Source: Runella slithyformis DSM 19594
GTDB lineage: Bacteria > Bacteroidota > Bacteroidia > Cytophagales > Spirosomataceae
Reading direction: 5' to 3'
DNA length: 64,000 bases
Assembly: GCF_000218895.1 (NCBI RefSeq)
Contig: NC_015703.1
Location: 433,501-497,500, forward strand
Shown: in pieces, positions 9,245-16,938 of the stretch
How the letters are laid out: each line of letters starts with the position of its first letter
Numbering within the stretch: the first letter of the stretch is position 1
Notes under the pieces: model-generated
What the model saw: the letters and a program-made list of their open reading frames with translations, nothing else
What the model was told of the DNA's origin: nothing
Databases searched by the model: none
Made by a program: the position numbers and the translations under genes

Positions 9245-11560
9245 CTAGTTTTTCTTCGTTGTTATCTCAATGACGCCATTTTTTCCTTTATCTCCATGTT
9301 TTTTAGTAGCTGCCTCTCCCTTCAAAACATTCATACTTTGGATACTGTCCGGGTTCAATTTTTGAATTTGCTCCTTTTCCATTTCTTTTCCGTCCAAGAG
9401 CCATAGTACATTTTCAGGTATGTTTTTTCCTACTACATCTTTCCTAACAGCCCCAGCCTTTTTCGTAGTGATTCGCACCACGCCATGCATTGCCATGGAG
9501 CCGTAAATTTTGGTAGCTGACTCATTTTTCAGAACATCAATACTTTCAATATCTTCCGGACTCCACCTTCCATCTAAGTCACCTTCTACCCGAATTCCAT
9601 CTACTATAATGAGTGGTTTATTCCCATCCACTTTTATCGAAGGATTGTAGCGATAAAGGCTCCCTCCTGCCGTAGCAGGGTTAGTAGTGTTCATCTTGAC
9701 GGAAGGCTCTTTTTTCTCCAACACAAATGAAACCGGCATGCTACACTTTGCATCTACGGGCTGCCCATCTTTTAAGGCAGGAGTCCAATGGGGCATTGTT
9801 GAAATTAATCTTATGGCCTCGGCATCGGCTCCAAAACCAAAACCTTTGTCTATCACAAGATCTTTAATGGCTCCTTCTTTAGTGACCGTAAAACTTACCA
9901 GTACAATTCCTTCCACATGCGCTCTTCGGGCAGGCTCAGGGTATTTTAAATTAGAAGCAATGTATTGTTGTAAAGCACGCATCCCGCCCGGAAATTCGGG
10001 ACTTTTGTCGCCGTTGGAGGATGTAGAAGTTTGTTTCTCCAGCACAAAAGCAATCGGCAGATTGTATTGTACCGCTACGGGTTTCCCATTTTGTTTGCCG
10101 GGATTCCATTTGGGCATATTCAACGTAACCCGCAGGGCTTCCTCGTCGCAGCCAAAACCGATACCTTTCAGGATTTTGGGGTCGCGGATGTCTCCATCTT
10201 CGCCTACCACAAACTGCACAAACACTTTTCCCTGCACATTGGCGCGTTGAGCTGCGGCAGGATACTTGATATTGCGTCCTAAATACCTGCCCATTTCACT
10301 TAATCCGCCCGGAAACTCCGGATTTTGCTCCACTACCGTAAAAACCTCACCCTTTTTGGTCAGTTTTGACTCTCCCTGTCCCGATACTGCCTCATCCTGA
10401 GCAGGTACAATGCCGTACCCTACTATTACTACCTCATTTAATTCTTTTGGTTCGAGTTGCATGATTACGTTTTGCTCGTTTTGAGTCACGTCCAGCACCT
10501 GCGTTTTAAAGCCTACAAACGAAAACACTAATTGCTTTCCACGGGCTACATTAATTAGGTAGTTCCCTTCCATGTCGGTAGTTGTGCCACGGTTTGAATT
10601 GGCAACAATGACCGCCACCCCCGGCAAACCTTTCCCGTCGTTAGTCGTTACACGTCCTTTTACGGTGAGTTCTTCGACCGGTCCCTGCTCAGTAGAAGGC
10701 CCCTCCGATTCTGCCCGGCGGGCGGCTACGAGCACAACTAAACCGATAATTACAGGCACGGCAAGCAAATAACGGCCCAATACCCAGCGTGAACTTCTAT
10801 TTTTTGTTAACATGGCGATTCTGTTTTTAAGTTGAGCGGTGTCAAAAAAATTGTTGGTCAATACATTGGGCGAAACCCCAAAGGCGTATCCCACCAACGT
10901 ATGGGCATATTGCATTCGGTCACCGTTAGTGGCCAGCTCATCGGCGATGAATTCGTGAACTTCTTTGAGCGAGCGTTTGAAAAAGATCAATATGGGATTG
11001 AACCACCAGAACACATGAACCGATTCCAGCCACAACAGATCCCAACTGTGCCGCTGCCGAATGTGGACCAACTCGTGGCGCAGCACCACATCGCCGTATG
11101 TTTCGGTATCCTTTTGACTTACAACCAGGTAATTCAGAAACGAAAACGATGGAATGGACGCATCAGCCGCCCGCACCAGAATGAAGTTTCCGGCGCGTTG
11201 ACGCTCCCCGGCCCGAATAATTTTGACAATTTGCCTAAGACGAAAAACCAAACGCCCCAACATGAAAAATATCCCTGCTCCATATACGAGCCACAGGATT
11301 TGCTCCATGGTCATAAAAGGTTCCGGTGCCGGCGTAAACACAATCATTGAGGGCTCAAGGGTGATTTCCGTCATGGGCAACGGCTCCGGAGCCTTTTCGG
11401 TCAGAACCACCAAGGGAGCCGCCAACGCCACGAAAAGGGCTGCTAACAGGTAAAAACGATTGAACGTAAAATACGTGTGTCGGCGTAACAAAAGCCAATA
11501 CAGTGCATACAGCGCCACCATGCCGGCACTTGCTTTGAAAAGATACATAAACGATTCCAT
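9245..11560 (-). CDS. M56 (BlaR1-like) membrane protease fused to TonB-C and plug-like domains
   Basis: About 771 residues from the ATG at 11560; an in-frame TTG lies at 11587 but the ATG precedes the first membrane helix and is preferred. Order: transmembrane helices, an M56 metallopeptidase with zinc motif HELVHIRQ and a downstream Glu (VHEFIADE), another helix (YLLAVPVIIGLVVLVAARR), a carboxypeptidase-regulatory-like domain (VKGRVTTNDGKGLPGVAV), two TonB C-terminal domains (PEFPGGLSEMGRYL and PEFPGGMRALQQYI) and two TonB-receptor plug-like segments (IESIDVLKNESATKIYG and IQSMNVLKGEAATKKHG). It forms an operon with the BlaI repressor upstream (43-base gap). By analogy with BlaR1-BlaI it should sense an envelope signal and relieve repression. 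The periplasmic part is unusually elaborate. Confidence 0.92.
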   Translation of the reverse strand: MESFMYLFKASAGMVALYALYWLLLRRHTYFTFNRFYLLAALFVALAAPLVVLTEKAPEPLPMTEITLEPSMIVFTPAPEPFMTMEQILWLVYGAGIFFMLGRLVFRLRQIVKIIRAGERQRAGNFILVRAADASIPSFSFLNYLVVSQKDTETYGDVVLRHELVHIRQRHSWDLLWLESVHVFWWFNPILIFFKRSLKEVHEFIADELATNGDRMQYAHTLVGYAFGVSPNVLTNNFFDTAQLKNRIAMLTKNRSSRWVLGRYLLAVPVIIGLVVLVAARRAESEGPSTEQGPVEELTVKGRVTTNDGKGLPGVAVIVANSNRGTTTDMEGNYLINVARGKQLVFSFVGFKTQVLDVTQNEQNVIMQLEPKELNEVVIVGYGIVPAQDEAVSGQGESKLTKKGEVFTVVEQNPEFPGGLSEMGRYLGRNIKYPAAAQRANVQGKVFVQFVVGEDGDIRDPKILKGIGFGCDEEALRVTLNMPKWNPGKQNGKPVAVQYNLPIAFVLEKQTSTSSNGDKSPEFPGGMRALQQYIASNLKYPEPARRAHVEGIVLVSFTVTKEGAIKDLVIDKGFGFGADAEAIRLISTMPHWTPALKDGQPVDAKCSMPVSFVLEKKEPSVKMNTTNPATAGGSLYRYNPSIKVDGNKPLIIVDGIRVEGDLDGRWSPEDIESIDVLKNESATKIYGSMAMHGVVRITTKKAGAVRKDVVGKNIPENVLWLLDGKEMEKEQIQKLNPDSIQSMNVLKGEAATKKHGDKGKNGVIEITTKKN

Positions 11561-11603
11561 GATTTTTGAAACGGTTAAGGTTGGCAATCAGCAAAACATT
11601 TCC

Positions 11604-11960
11604 CTAGCGCTTTAACATTTTAATGATCTCGTCGGCATCCTGAAGGCTGATGTTTTTGTCCTGTACAAAAAACGACACCAACTCTTTCAGTGACCCTTCA
11701 AAGTAGTTGTTTACCAGTTTATTGGCCTCGTGAGCGCGGTACTCTTCCTTGCTGACAATCGGGAAGTATTCGTAGGTTTTTCCGCTGATGGCCCGGTGGT
11801 CAATGAAGCCTTTCTGTTCCAAAATTCGGATAAACGTAGAGACCGTATTGTAGGCAGGTTTGGGGTCGGGCAAATGCTCAATCACATCCCAAACCACTCC
11901 TTTTTCCAAATCCCACAGGATTTGCATGATTTCTTCTTCGGCTTTTGTGAGTTCTCTCAT
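11604..11960 (-). CDS. BlaI/MecI/CopY family repressor
   Basis: 118 residues, typical of BlaI-type winged-helix repressors. The conserved opening (LTKAEEEIMQILWDLEKGVV), the recognition-helix region (KPAYNTVSTFIRILEQKGF) and the dimerisation tail (ELVSFFVQDKNISLQDADEI) are all present. These proteins bind dyad operators as dimers and are inactivated by cleavage after signalling from the partner M56 protease, here the next gene. It is the first gene of the two-gene unit. The promoter upstream contains a dyad that fits an autoregulatory operator. Confidence 0.94.
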   Translation of the reverse strand: MRELTKAEEEIMQILWDLEKGVVWDVIEHLPDPKPAYNTVSTFIRILEQKGFIDHRAISGKTYEYFPIVSKEEYRAHEANKLVNNYFEGSLKELVSFFVQDKNISLQDADEIIKMLKR

Positions 11961-12044
11961 TGTGTAAATCAGTAAGTAAATAATTTTTAAAGTAGGTACT
12001 GCTTTCCGACCGTCAGTTCAATACCGCAGTCGTAATTATGTATA

Positions 12045-12097
12045 CAAAGTAAAAACTAAAACTTTAGTTTTGCAAGACAATAAACTAAAAAATTAGT
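12045..12097 (-). promoter_or_regulatory. blaI promoter with overlapping dyad operators
   Basis: On the minus strand, TTG at 12073-12075 and TTACTTTG at 12045-12052 (7 of 8 to TAnnTTTG) are 20 bases apart, a Bacteroidota promoter layout. The dyad AAAACTAAA-AC-TTTAGTTTT (12052-12071) fills the spacer, where a bound repressor would block the polymerase. A second, weaker dyad ACTAA-AAAA-TTAGT lies at 12084-12097, just upstream. Both share CTAA/TTAG half-sites. That BlaI binds here is inferred from position and symmetry. Confidence 0.6.
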
Positions 12098-12130
12098 GAA
12101 TCTTTTTAGAGGGTCATTTTAGAGGATAAA

Positions 12131-12163
12131 ATGCGTCTGAGGATTTTAAACCCTCGGACGCAT
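12131..12163 (-). terminator. Hairpin downstream of ridA-like gene
   Basis: A 12-base stem with one G-U pair (12131-12142 with 12152-12163) and a 9-base loop, about 70 bases past the stop at 12233. The T-run after it on the minus strand is weak. Confidence 0.4.
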
Positions 12164-12232
12164 AAAGCGGGTACTACCTATAACATCGCAGGAGTGCAAA
12201 ACCTTCGGTTTCTCAACAGATTTTGAGAATAC

Positions 12233-12682
12233 TTATTTCTTTCGAGGCCCGCGCACGGCAATCACGGCGATCTCCACCGCCGCTCCTGCGGGCAGATTAT
12301 CCACACCAATGGTCGCACGAGCGGGAAAATTTGCGGTGAAATACTTTCCGTAAATTTCGTTGACTTTCGGAAAATTGGCGAGGTCTTTTACGTAAAGGGT
12401 AGCATTGACGATATCATCCATGGAGAGTTTGGCCGCTCCTAAAATGGCTTTTATATTTTCCATGATCTGCGCGGTTTCTGCCTCTACTCCCCCGGCAACC
12501 AATTGGCGGGTTTGGGGGTTGAGGCCAATTTGACCCGCAACAAACACCATTCCGTTGGCTTCAACGGCCTGGCTGTAAGGACCGATGGGAGCGGGGGCCT
12601 GATCGGCTTTAATAACGGTTTTTTGGGCAAAGGTCAGCGTAGCTATAAGGATAAGCAGAAACGTAAACGTATTTTTTTTCAT
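12233..12682 (-). CDS. Exported RidA-family protein
   Basis: 149 residues from the ATG at 12682. The frame stays open further upstream, but this ATG begins a clear signal peptide (KKNTFTFLLILIATLTFAQ). The mature part is a YjgF/YER057c/UK114 (RidA) domain: APIGPYSQAVEANGMVFVAG, GGVEAETAQIMENIKAIL, PARATIGVDNLPAGAAVEI. The Arg of the terminal ARATIGV motif, which binds carboxylates in 2-iminobutanoate deaminases, is present. Cytoplasmic RidA removes reactive enamines; exported homologues are known in Bacteroidota but their substrate is not. Transcribed divergently from the SCP2-domain gene. Confidence 0.9.
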   Translation of the reverse strand: MKKNTFTFLLILIATLTFAQKTVIKADQAPAPIGPYSQAVEANGMVFVAGQIGLNPQTRQLVAGGVEAETAQIMENIKAILGAAKLSMDDIVNATLYVKDLANFPKVNEIYGKYFTANFPARATIGVDNLPAGAAVEIAVIAVRGPRKK

Positions 12683-12773
12683 AAAAATCGGGGGCGTTAT
12701 TGTTTGTTGACGAATGAGTAACCTAACTTGCTCCCCAAATTCGTATTTTTCACCAATAAAACCAATTTTCAGC

Positions 12774-13073
12774 ATGAGCCTCCAATCACTCACTGAACAA
12801 ATCAAAACCATCGTAGGCACCGACAGCGGCCTGAATGCCTCCGTCAAATTCGCAACGGATGAAGGCGTTGTGGTGGTAGATGCCAGGCAAGTACCGAATG
12901 TGGTCAGCAATGAAAATGTACCGACCGACTGCACGTTGGAAATTTCAACGAGCGATGCATTGGACCTTCTGAGCGGCTCCTTAAATCCAATGATGGCGTA
13001 CATGACGGGCAAACTCAAGATCGACGGAGATATGGGCGTAGCCATGAAAATAGCCCAAACCTTTGGTGGATAG
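12774..13073 (+). CDS. SCP2 sterol-binding domain protein
   Basis: 99 residues from the ATG at 12774; an earlier in-frame ATG at 12714 would add 20 residues that do not fit the family. It is a single SCP2 domain: acidic/hydrophobic strands (GVVVVDARQVPNVVSNEN), TLEISTSDALDLLSG, then the signature PMMAYMTGKLKIDGDMGVAM. SCP2 domains bind lipids or fatty acyl-CoA. Cytoplasmic, no signal peptide. It stands alone between the divergent RidA gene and a strong hairpin. Confidence 0.9.
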   Translation: MSLQSLTEQIKTIVGTDSGLNASVKFATDEGVVVVDARQVPNVVSNENVPTDCTLEISTSDALDLLSGSLNPMMAYMTGKLKIDGDMGVAMKIAQTFGG

Positions 13074-13094
13074 CCCCGGGCGGGTAGCCTCAAA

Positions 13095-13130
13095 ACAAAC
13101 GGACCCGACACTGCTGCCGGGTCCGTTTGT
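13095..13130. terminator. Bidirectional terminator, 13-bp perfect stem
   Basis: ACAAACGGACCCG at 13095-13107 pairs perfectly with 13118-13130 across a 10-base loop. It lies between the convergent SCP2 and histone-like genes. Confidence 0.75.
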
Positions 13131-13149
13131 AAATGTCTTTAGGAATAAC

Positions 13150-13329
13150 TTACTCCTTGCTGTTTTTAGAGTTCTGTACTTCGGCGCGGATAGCCTGAGC
13201 TATATTTTTAAGGTCCTGCATTCCTTTACGCACACGGGTACCGGCAGCCTGGTTGCCTTTGTTATAAAACTTATCGAAGTCTCCTTCAAGGCTCATTACC
13301 AGATTTTTGATTTCATCAAATTTTGCCAT
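13150..13329 (-). CDS. Histone H1-like (Hc1) small protein
   Basis: A 59-residue protein starting MAKFDEIKNLVMSLEGDF, with central NKGNQAAGTRVRKGMQDL and ending KNSKNSKE-like (VQNSKNSKE). The start ATG is the reverse complement of 13327-13329 and the TAA is at 13150-13152. The segment GNQAAGTRVRKGMQDLK is the hallmark of the Hc1-like 'histone H1' family found throughout Cytophagales and Flavobacteriia, thought to bind DNA. It is rich in Lys, Arg and Asn and has no Cys or Trp. It shares a bidirectional terminator with the SCP2 gene. Function as a nucleoid protein is inferred from the family. Confidence 0.88.
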   Translation of the reverse strand: MAKFDEIKNLVMSLEGDFDKFYNKGNQAAGTRVRKGMQDLKNIAQAIRAEVQNSKNSKE

Positions 13330-13595
13330 TGTGTTAACAAGTTTTTAGTTAGAAAATAGTTCAAAAACGCTCAAAACAGCGTGATTTGGCCGAAATTTAG
13401 TGATTAAACAATTAAACACAAGAAGTAGTCAAAAAAAACCAATGAAAAAAATGCAATTTTTAATAAAACAAGTACAATAAAAATCACAAACCACTGATTA
13501 TCAATATTTTACAAATACTACTCATTTTTAACTTTTTTTATCCTTTTTTTAAAAAATGCCCATACAAGCCCGGAAAGGGCATTTTCCCGATTACA

Positions 13596-14159
13596 CTACG
13601 AGGTAGGGAAGCCCGCTTGCTGCACTACCCGCAGGGCTTGGTTCAAATGACGTTGATAATGTGCCGTCATAAATACCAATACATCACCGAATCTGAATTT
13701 TATCCATGAAGTAAGCGGAGAAGCTACTTTGGTATTCCAATCAATGACATCTGCCCCTTCCAATACTGCGTCTAAATCGTCCAAAATTGCATAAAAGCGT
13801 GTCAAGGCTTTTTGAGGATCCAAATGATAGGCTTTGGGCTTAAACATGCCCGGCGACGGAATCTTCCGGGTAGATTTCGGATCCAGCAGCCCTAACATCA
13901 TCCGACCGTTAAAACTCATCTCAAAGGTGAAAGGCGGAAGGATATTATTAGGAGCGTGTTCAACCTTAAATTTCAGTTGGTTGACGTAGTACTGATTGGC
14001 CATGTTGAGGTGCACGAGACACTCCAGAACACCCCATTGAGTGGGGGCGGGCTTCCACAGGAGCTGATTTTCTGACAGCGGCTCAAACTCCTGCCGGACC
14101 GTCTGCCGTATCTGCTGCAGTTGTTGACGTAAATCCTGTCGAGTGTCAAGAACATCCAT
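13596..14159 (-). CDS. DinB family protein
   Basis: 187 residues forming a DinB-like four-helix bundle. QWGVLECLVHLNMANQYYV holds the first conserved His (of the usual three metal ligands) and FMTAHYQRHLNQA holds the C-terminal H-x3-H pair. Members of this family include thiol-dependent metalloenzymes and damage-inducible proteins; the specific activity here is unknown. It lies 49 bases downstream of the MmcQ/YjbR gene on the same strand and is probably co-transcribed with it. Confidence 0.87.
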   Translation of the reverse strand: MDVLDTRQDLRQQLQQIRQTVRQEFEPLSENQLLWKPAPTQWGVLECLVHLNMANQYYVNQLKFKVEHAPNNILPPFTFEMSFNGRMMLGLLDPKSTRKIPSPGMFKPKAYHLDPQKALTRFYAILDDLDAVLEGADVIDWNTKVASPLTSWIKFRFGDVLVFMTAHYQRHLNQALRVVQQAGFPTS

Positions 14160-14196
14160 AAGAAATGATGATTGATGTAGGTAAGAATCCGAGTGG

Positions 14197-14547
14197 TCAG
14201 GTCATTTGCTCCTTTATCTTTCGCGGCAACGATTGCACCACCAGATCATACGAATGGTCGATCCATTCTTTTAGAAGCGCGTCTTTTACAGAACCTTCCG
14301 CGATGACGGTGTTCCAATGCTTTTTATTCATGTGAAAGCCCGGGAGTACGCCATCATATTCTTCCCGGAGCTGAATCGCCTTCTCGGGGTCGCATTTCAA
14401 ATTGATGCTGAGCGGCATACTGTCAAGGGAGGTCAGGGCAAATATTTTGCCCATTACTTTGTACACCATCGTTTGTTCACCAAAAGGAAACTCTTCGGTA
14501 ACCCCCGGTTTGGAAAGACAATACAGCTGTAAGGATTCAATGTTCAT
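14197..14547 (-). CDS. MmcQ/YjbR family protein
   Basis: 116 residues with the MmcQ/YjbR (CyaY-like) fold: LSKPGVTEEFPFGEQTMVYKVMGKIFAL at the N-terminal half and GVLPGFHMNKKHWNTVIAEGSV in the second. The conserved FPFG and NKKHWNT motifs are intact. The family resembles double-wing DNA-binding proteins; the physiological role is unsettled. It is upstream of the DinB gene with short spacing. The start is the first ATG (14547). Confidence 0.9.
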   Translation of the reverse strand: MNIESLQLYCLSKPGVTEEFPFGEQTMVYKVMGKIFALTSLDSMPLSINLKCDPEKAIQLREEYDGVLPGFHMNKKHWNTVIAEGSVKDALLKEWIDHSYDLVVQSLPRKIKEQMT

Positions 14548-14582
14548 AAGCCCCCTCCCCCCCTTTTAAGGCTTAGTTTAAT

Positions 14583-14771
14583 TTACCTTGTAAATAAGCG
14601 ATACAGCATCACGCAGATACAAAACAGGAACATGACGATGGAAATACGATTAATGCCGTGCATCATGCGCAGCGATGATGTATTGGGCCGTGAAGGATCC
14701 GGTTTCTTAAAAACCCGTATAAAATACCCAAACACTTCACTCACTTGGAAAAATTCAATGAAACGTTTCAT
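14583..14771 (-). CDS. DUF6728 small membrane protein
   Basis: 62 residues from the ATG at 14771 (MKRFIEFFQVSEVFGYFI). The frame is open further upstream into the next gene, but the earlier candidate has no family resemblance. FFQVSEVFGYFIRVFKKPDP, the conserved MMHGINRISI and a C-terminal membrane helix (ISIVMFLFCICVMLYRLF) match DUF6728, a small Bacteroidota family of unknown function. It lies 76 bases downstream of ispG on the same strand, an arrangement suggesting co-transcription. Confidence 0.82.
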   Translation of the reverse strand: MKRFIEFFQVSEVFGYFIRVFKKPDPSRPNTSSLRMMHGINRISIVMFLFCICVMLYRLFTR

Positions 14772-14847
14772 ATCTATCAGTATCTCCTGCCCCCAAAGAG
14801 GAGTTTTGGTGAAAGTAAGCCCCTTTGGGGTTGGGGCGTTATAGTTA

Positions 14848-16851
14848 TCATTCGATAGCTTCCGGCTCAAACCATTTACCATCTTCTTTGATCAAATTGA
14901 TGAGTTCATCCACGGCGTTGTTGGCCACCACAGATTTTTTTACTACCTGCTGTCCGCGGTAGAGCGCAATTTTGTCTTTTCCAATACCGACATATCCGTA
15001 ATCGGCATCGGCCATTTCGCCGGGTCCGTTTACGATGCACCCCATGATGCCGATCTTCACGCCCTTCAGGTGGTCGGTTCGCTTCCGAATCAGGGCGGTT
15101 GTTTCCTGTAAGTCAAACAATGTACGTCCACACGAAGGACAGGAGATATACTCGGTCTTGGACATCCGGGTTCGGGCCGCCTGTAAAATACCAAACCCGA
15201 TACTATTTTGCTGAGCGGCATGTTTGAGGCGTTCGGCATAGGTGCCTTCAGCGTCGTGATGCGCAGAAAGCATGAGGCCGTCACCAAGGCCGTCCACCAG
15301 AAGTCCGCCGCAATCCGTTGCCGCAAACAGCGAAAGTTCGTCGGTATTTTCCGTGGAGTACGTCCTCCGAATCACCACCGGACAGTCTATTCCCTGCGCT
15401 ATCAGATCGATCATACATCGACGCAACGCCGGCATCGCATGCGCATTGTCGGTTTGGAGTACCAACACCGCAGGGGTATCGGCGAGTTGTTCTTTGGTAA
15501 TTTGCGTGGCCGCATCAATGATTATGAAGTTCAGTGCATGACTTTTCTCTTCTGCCGCCTCAAATTCCGCCAAGGTAAAGAGCGGAAATGAATGCTCACG
15601 TTCGCGGAGTGTTTTCCAGACTTCGTAATCAACGATTTCTTTCAAACCCATCGGCAACATGAACGACGAAGGCCGAGCGCCGGTATAGAGGTAATCCACG
15701 CCGATATCATTCATTTTCCACTTATCGGGAACAGGGAGATAAAAATGCCCTACGCTTCTTAGATCTTCGTATCGGGTTACTTCAATGTTTGAAAAATCCG
15801 CGATCACGCGCGGTACATTTCCACCGCCAAAGTTAAGTACTTCTTTGGTTTTGCGGCGGCTGTACTGAAAGGGATGAATGGGTGATGCCTCCAGCGGCCG
15901 AATGGGCGTTGTGCGCTCGGCACGGTGCGTATAACGATTGATAAGGGCCGCCGCGACCGGTGCTTCAAACTCGGGATCTTCGGTCAACGAAACCCGCACC
16001 GTATCGCCCAGGCCATCCTCCAACAACGTACCGATACCTACCGCCGATTTGATACGTCCATCTTCTCCTTCTCCGGCCTCCGTCACGCCCAAATGCAGAG
16101 GATAAGGTTTTAAGCCTTCAGCATCCAGTCGGTTGACCAGCAGTCGATACGCTTCCACCATTACCAAGGGATTGCTGGATTTCATCGACAGCACCACATC
16201 GTAATAGTTAAATTCTTCGCAAATGCGCAGGAACTCCAGCGCCGATTCTACCATGCCCAGGGGCGAATCGCCGTAGCGGCTCATGATACGGTCAGAAAGG
16301 GAACCGTGGTTGGTTCCGATCCGCATGGCCGTGCCGTACTCTTTGCATATTTTCAGTAACGGAATGAATTTTTCCCGAATGCGTTCCAATTCACGTTGGT
16401 ATTCATCTTCGGTATAATCAATCAATTCAAAGCGTTTTTTATCGGCATAGTTTCCGGGATTGATCCGCACTTTTTCCACGATACGGGCCGCCAATTCGGC
16501 AGCATTGGGCGTAAAGTGAATATCGGCAATGAGCGGTACGCTGTAACCGCGTGCGCGCAATCCTTTTCGGATGTTCTCTAAGTTCTGAGCTTCCTTTACG
16601 CTGGGTGCCGTGATACGCACGTATTCGCATCCGGACTCAACCATTCGAATCACCTGTTCGATCGAGCCTTCGGTATTCATGGTATCCACGGTCGTCATGG
16701 ACTGGACCCGAATCGGATACTCTGACCCCAACGGAATATCTCCGATCTTGACCGTAATGGTTTTACGACGCAGGTATTCCGTAAGTGAGCGACTGTAGTG
16801 ATACGACGTAATGGCGTCCTGAAGCGATACCGTGTCGTTGAGCGTTAGCAT
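14848..16851 (-). CDS. ispG: 4-hydroxy-3-methylbut-2-enyl diphosphate synthase, large form
   Basis: 667 residues, the long IspG/GcpE type with a central insert as in plants, Chlamydiae and Bacteroidota; the short bacterial form is about 370. It catalyses the reductive step from MEcPP to HMBPP in the MEP isoprenoid pathway. The N-terminal TIM barrel is recognised by YPIRVQSMTTVDTMN, VPLIADIHFTPNAA and RIGTNHGSLSDRIM. The C-terminal [4Fe-4S] ligands are in SCPSCGRTLFD and IMGCIVNGPGEMADADYGYV, with the family signature NGPGE. It is transcribed ahead of the DUF6728 gene. Confidence 0.97.
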   Translation of the reverse strand: MLTLNDTVSLQDAITSYHYSRSLTEYLRRKTITVKIGDIPLGSEYPIRVQSMTTVDTMNTEGSIEQVIRMVESGCEYVRITAPSVKEAQNLENIRKGLRARGYSVPLIADIHFTPNAAELAARIVEKVRINPGNYADKKRFELIDYTEDEYQRELERIREKFIPLLKICKEYGTAMRIGTNHGSLSDRIMSRYGDSPLGMVESALEFLRICEEFNYYDVVLSMKSSNPLVMVEAYRLLVNRLDAEGLKPYPLHLGVTEAGEGEDGRIKSAVGIGTLLEDGLGDTVRVSLTEDPEFEAPVAAALINRYTHRAERTTPIRPLEASPIHPFQYSRRKTKEVLNFGGGNVPRVIADFSNIEVTRYEDLRSVGHFYLPVPDKWKMNDIGVDYLYTGARPSSFMLPMGLKEIVDYEVWKTLREREHSFPLFTLAEFEAAEEKSHALNFIIIDAATQITKEQLADTPAVLVLQTDNAHAMPALRRCMIDLIAQGIDCPVVIRRTYSTENTDELSLFAATDCGGLLVDGLGDGLMLSAHHDAEGTYAERLKHAAQQNSIGFGILQAARTRMSKTEYISCPSCGRTLFDLQETTALIRKRTDHLKGVKIGIMGCIVNGPGEMADADYGYVGIGKDKIALYRGQQVVKKSVVANNAVDELINLIKEDGKWFEPEAIE

Positions 16852-16938
16852 GAATCTATGGAAAGTTTATAATAAAGATGGACAGCACTTTTCAGTGCGT
16901 AAATTTAGGCATAAAACCCTAAAGAGAAGTCTATTGTT

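Noticed and set aside
12683-13111. Long N-terminal extension of the RidA frame
   Set aside because: It overlaps the SCP2 gene on the opposite strand, and the ATG at 12682 begins a proper signal peptide.
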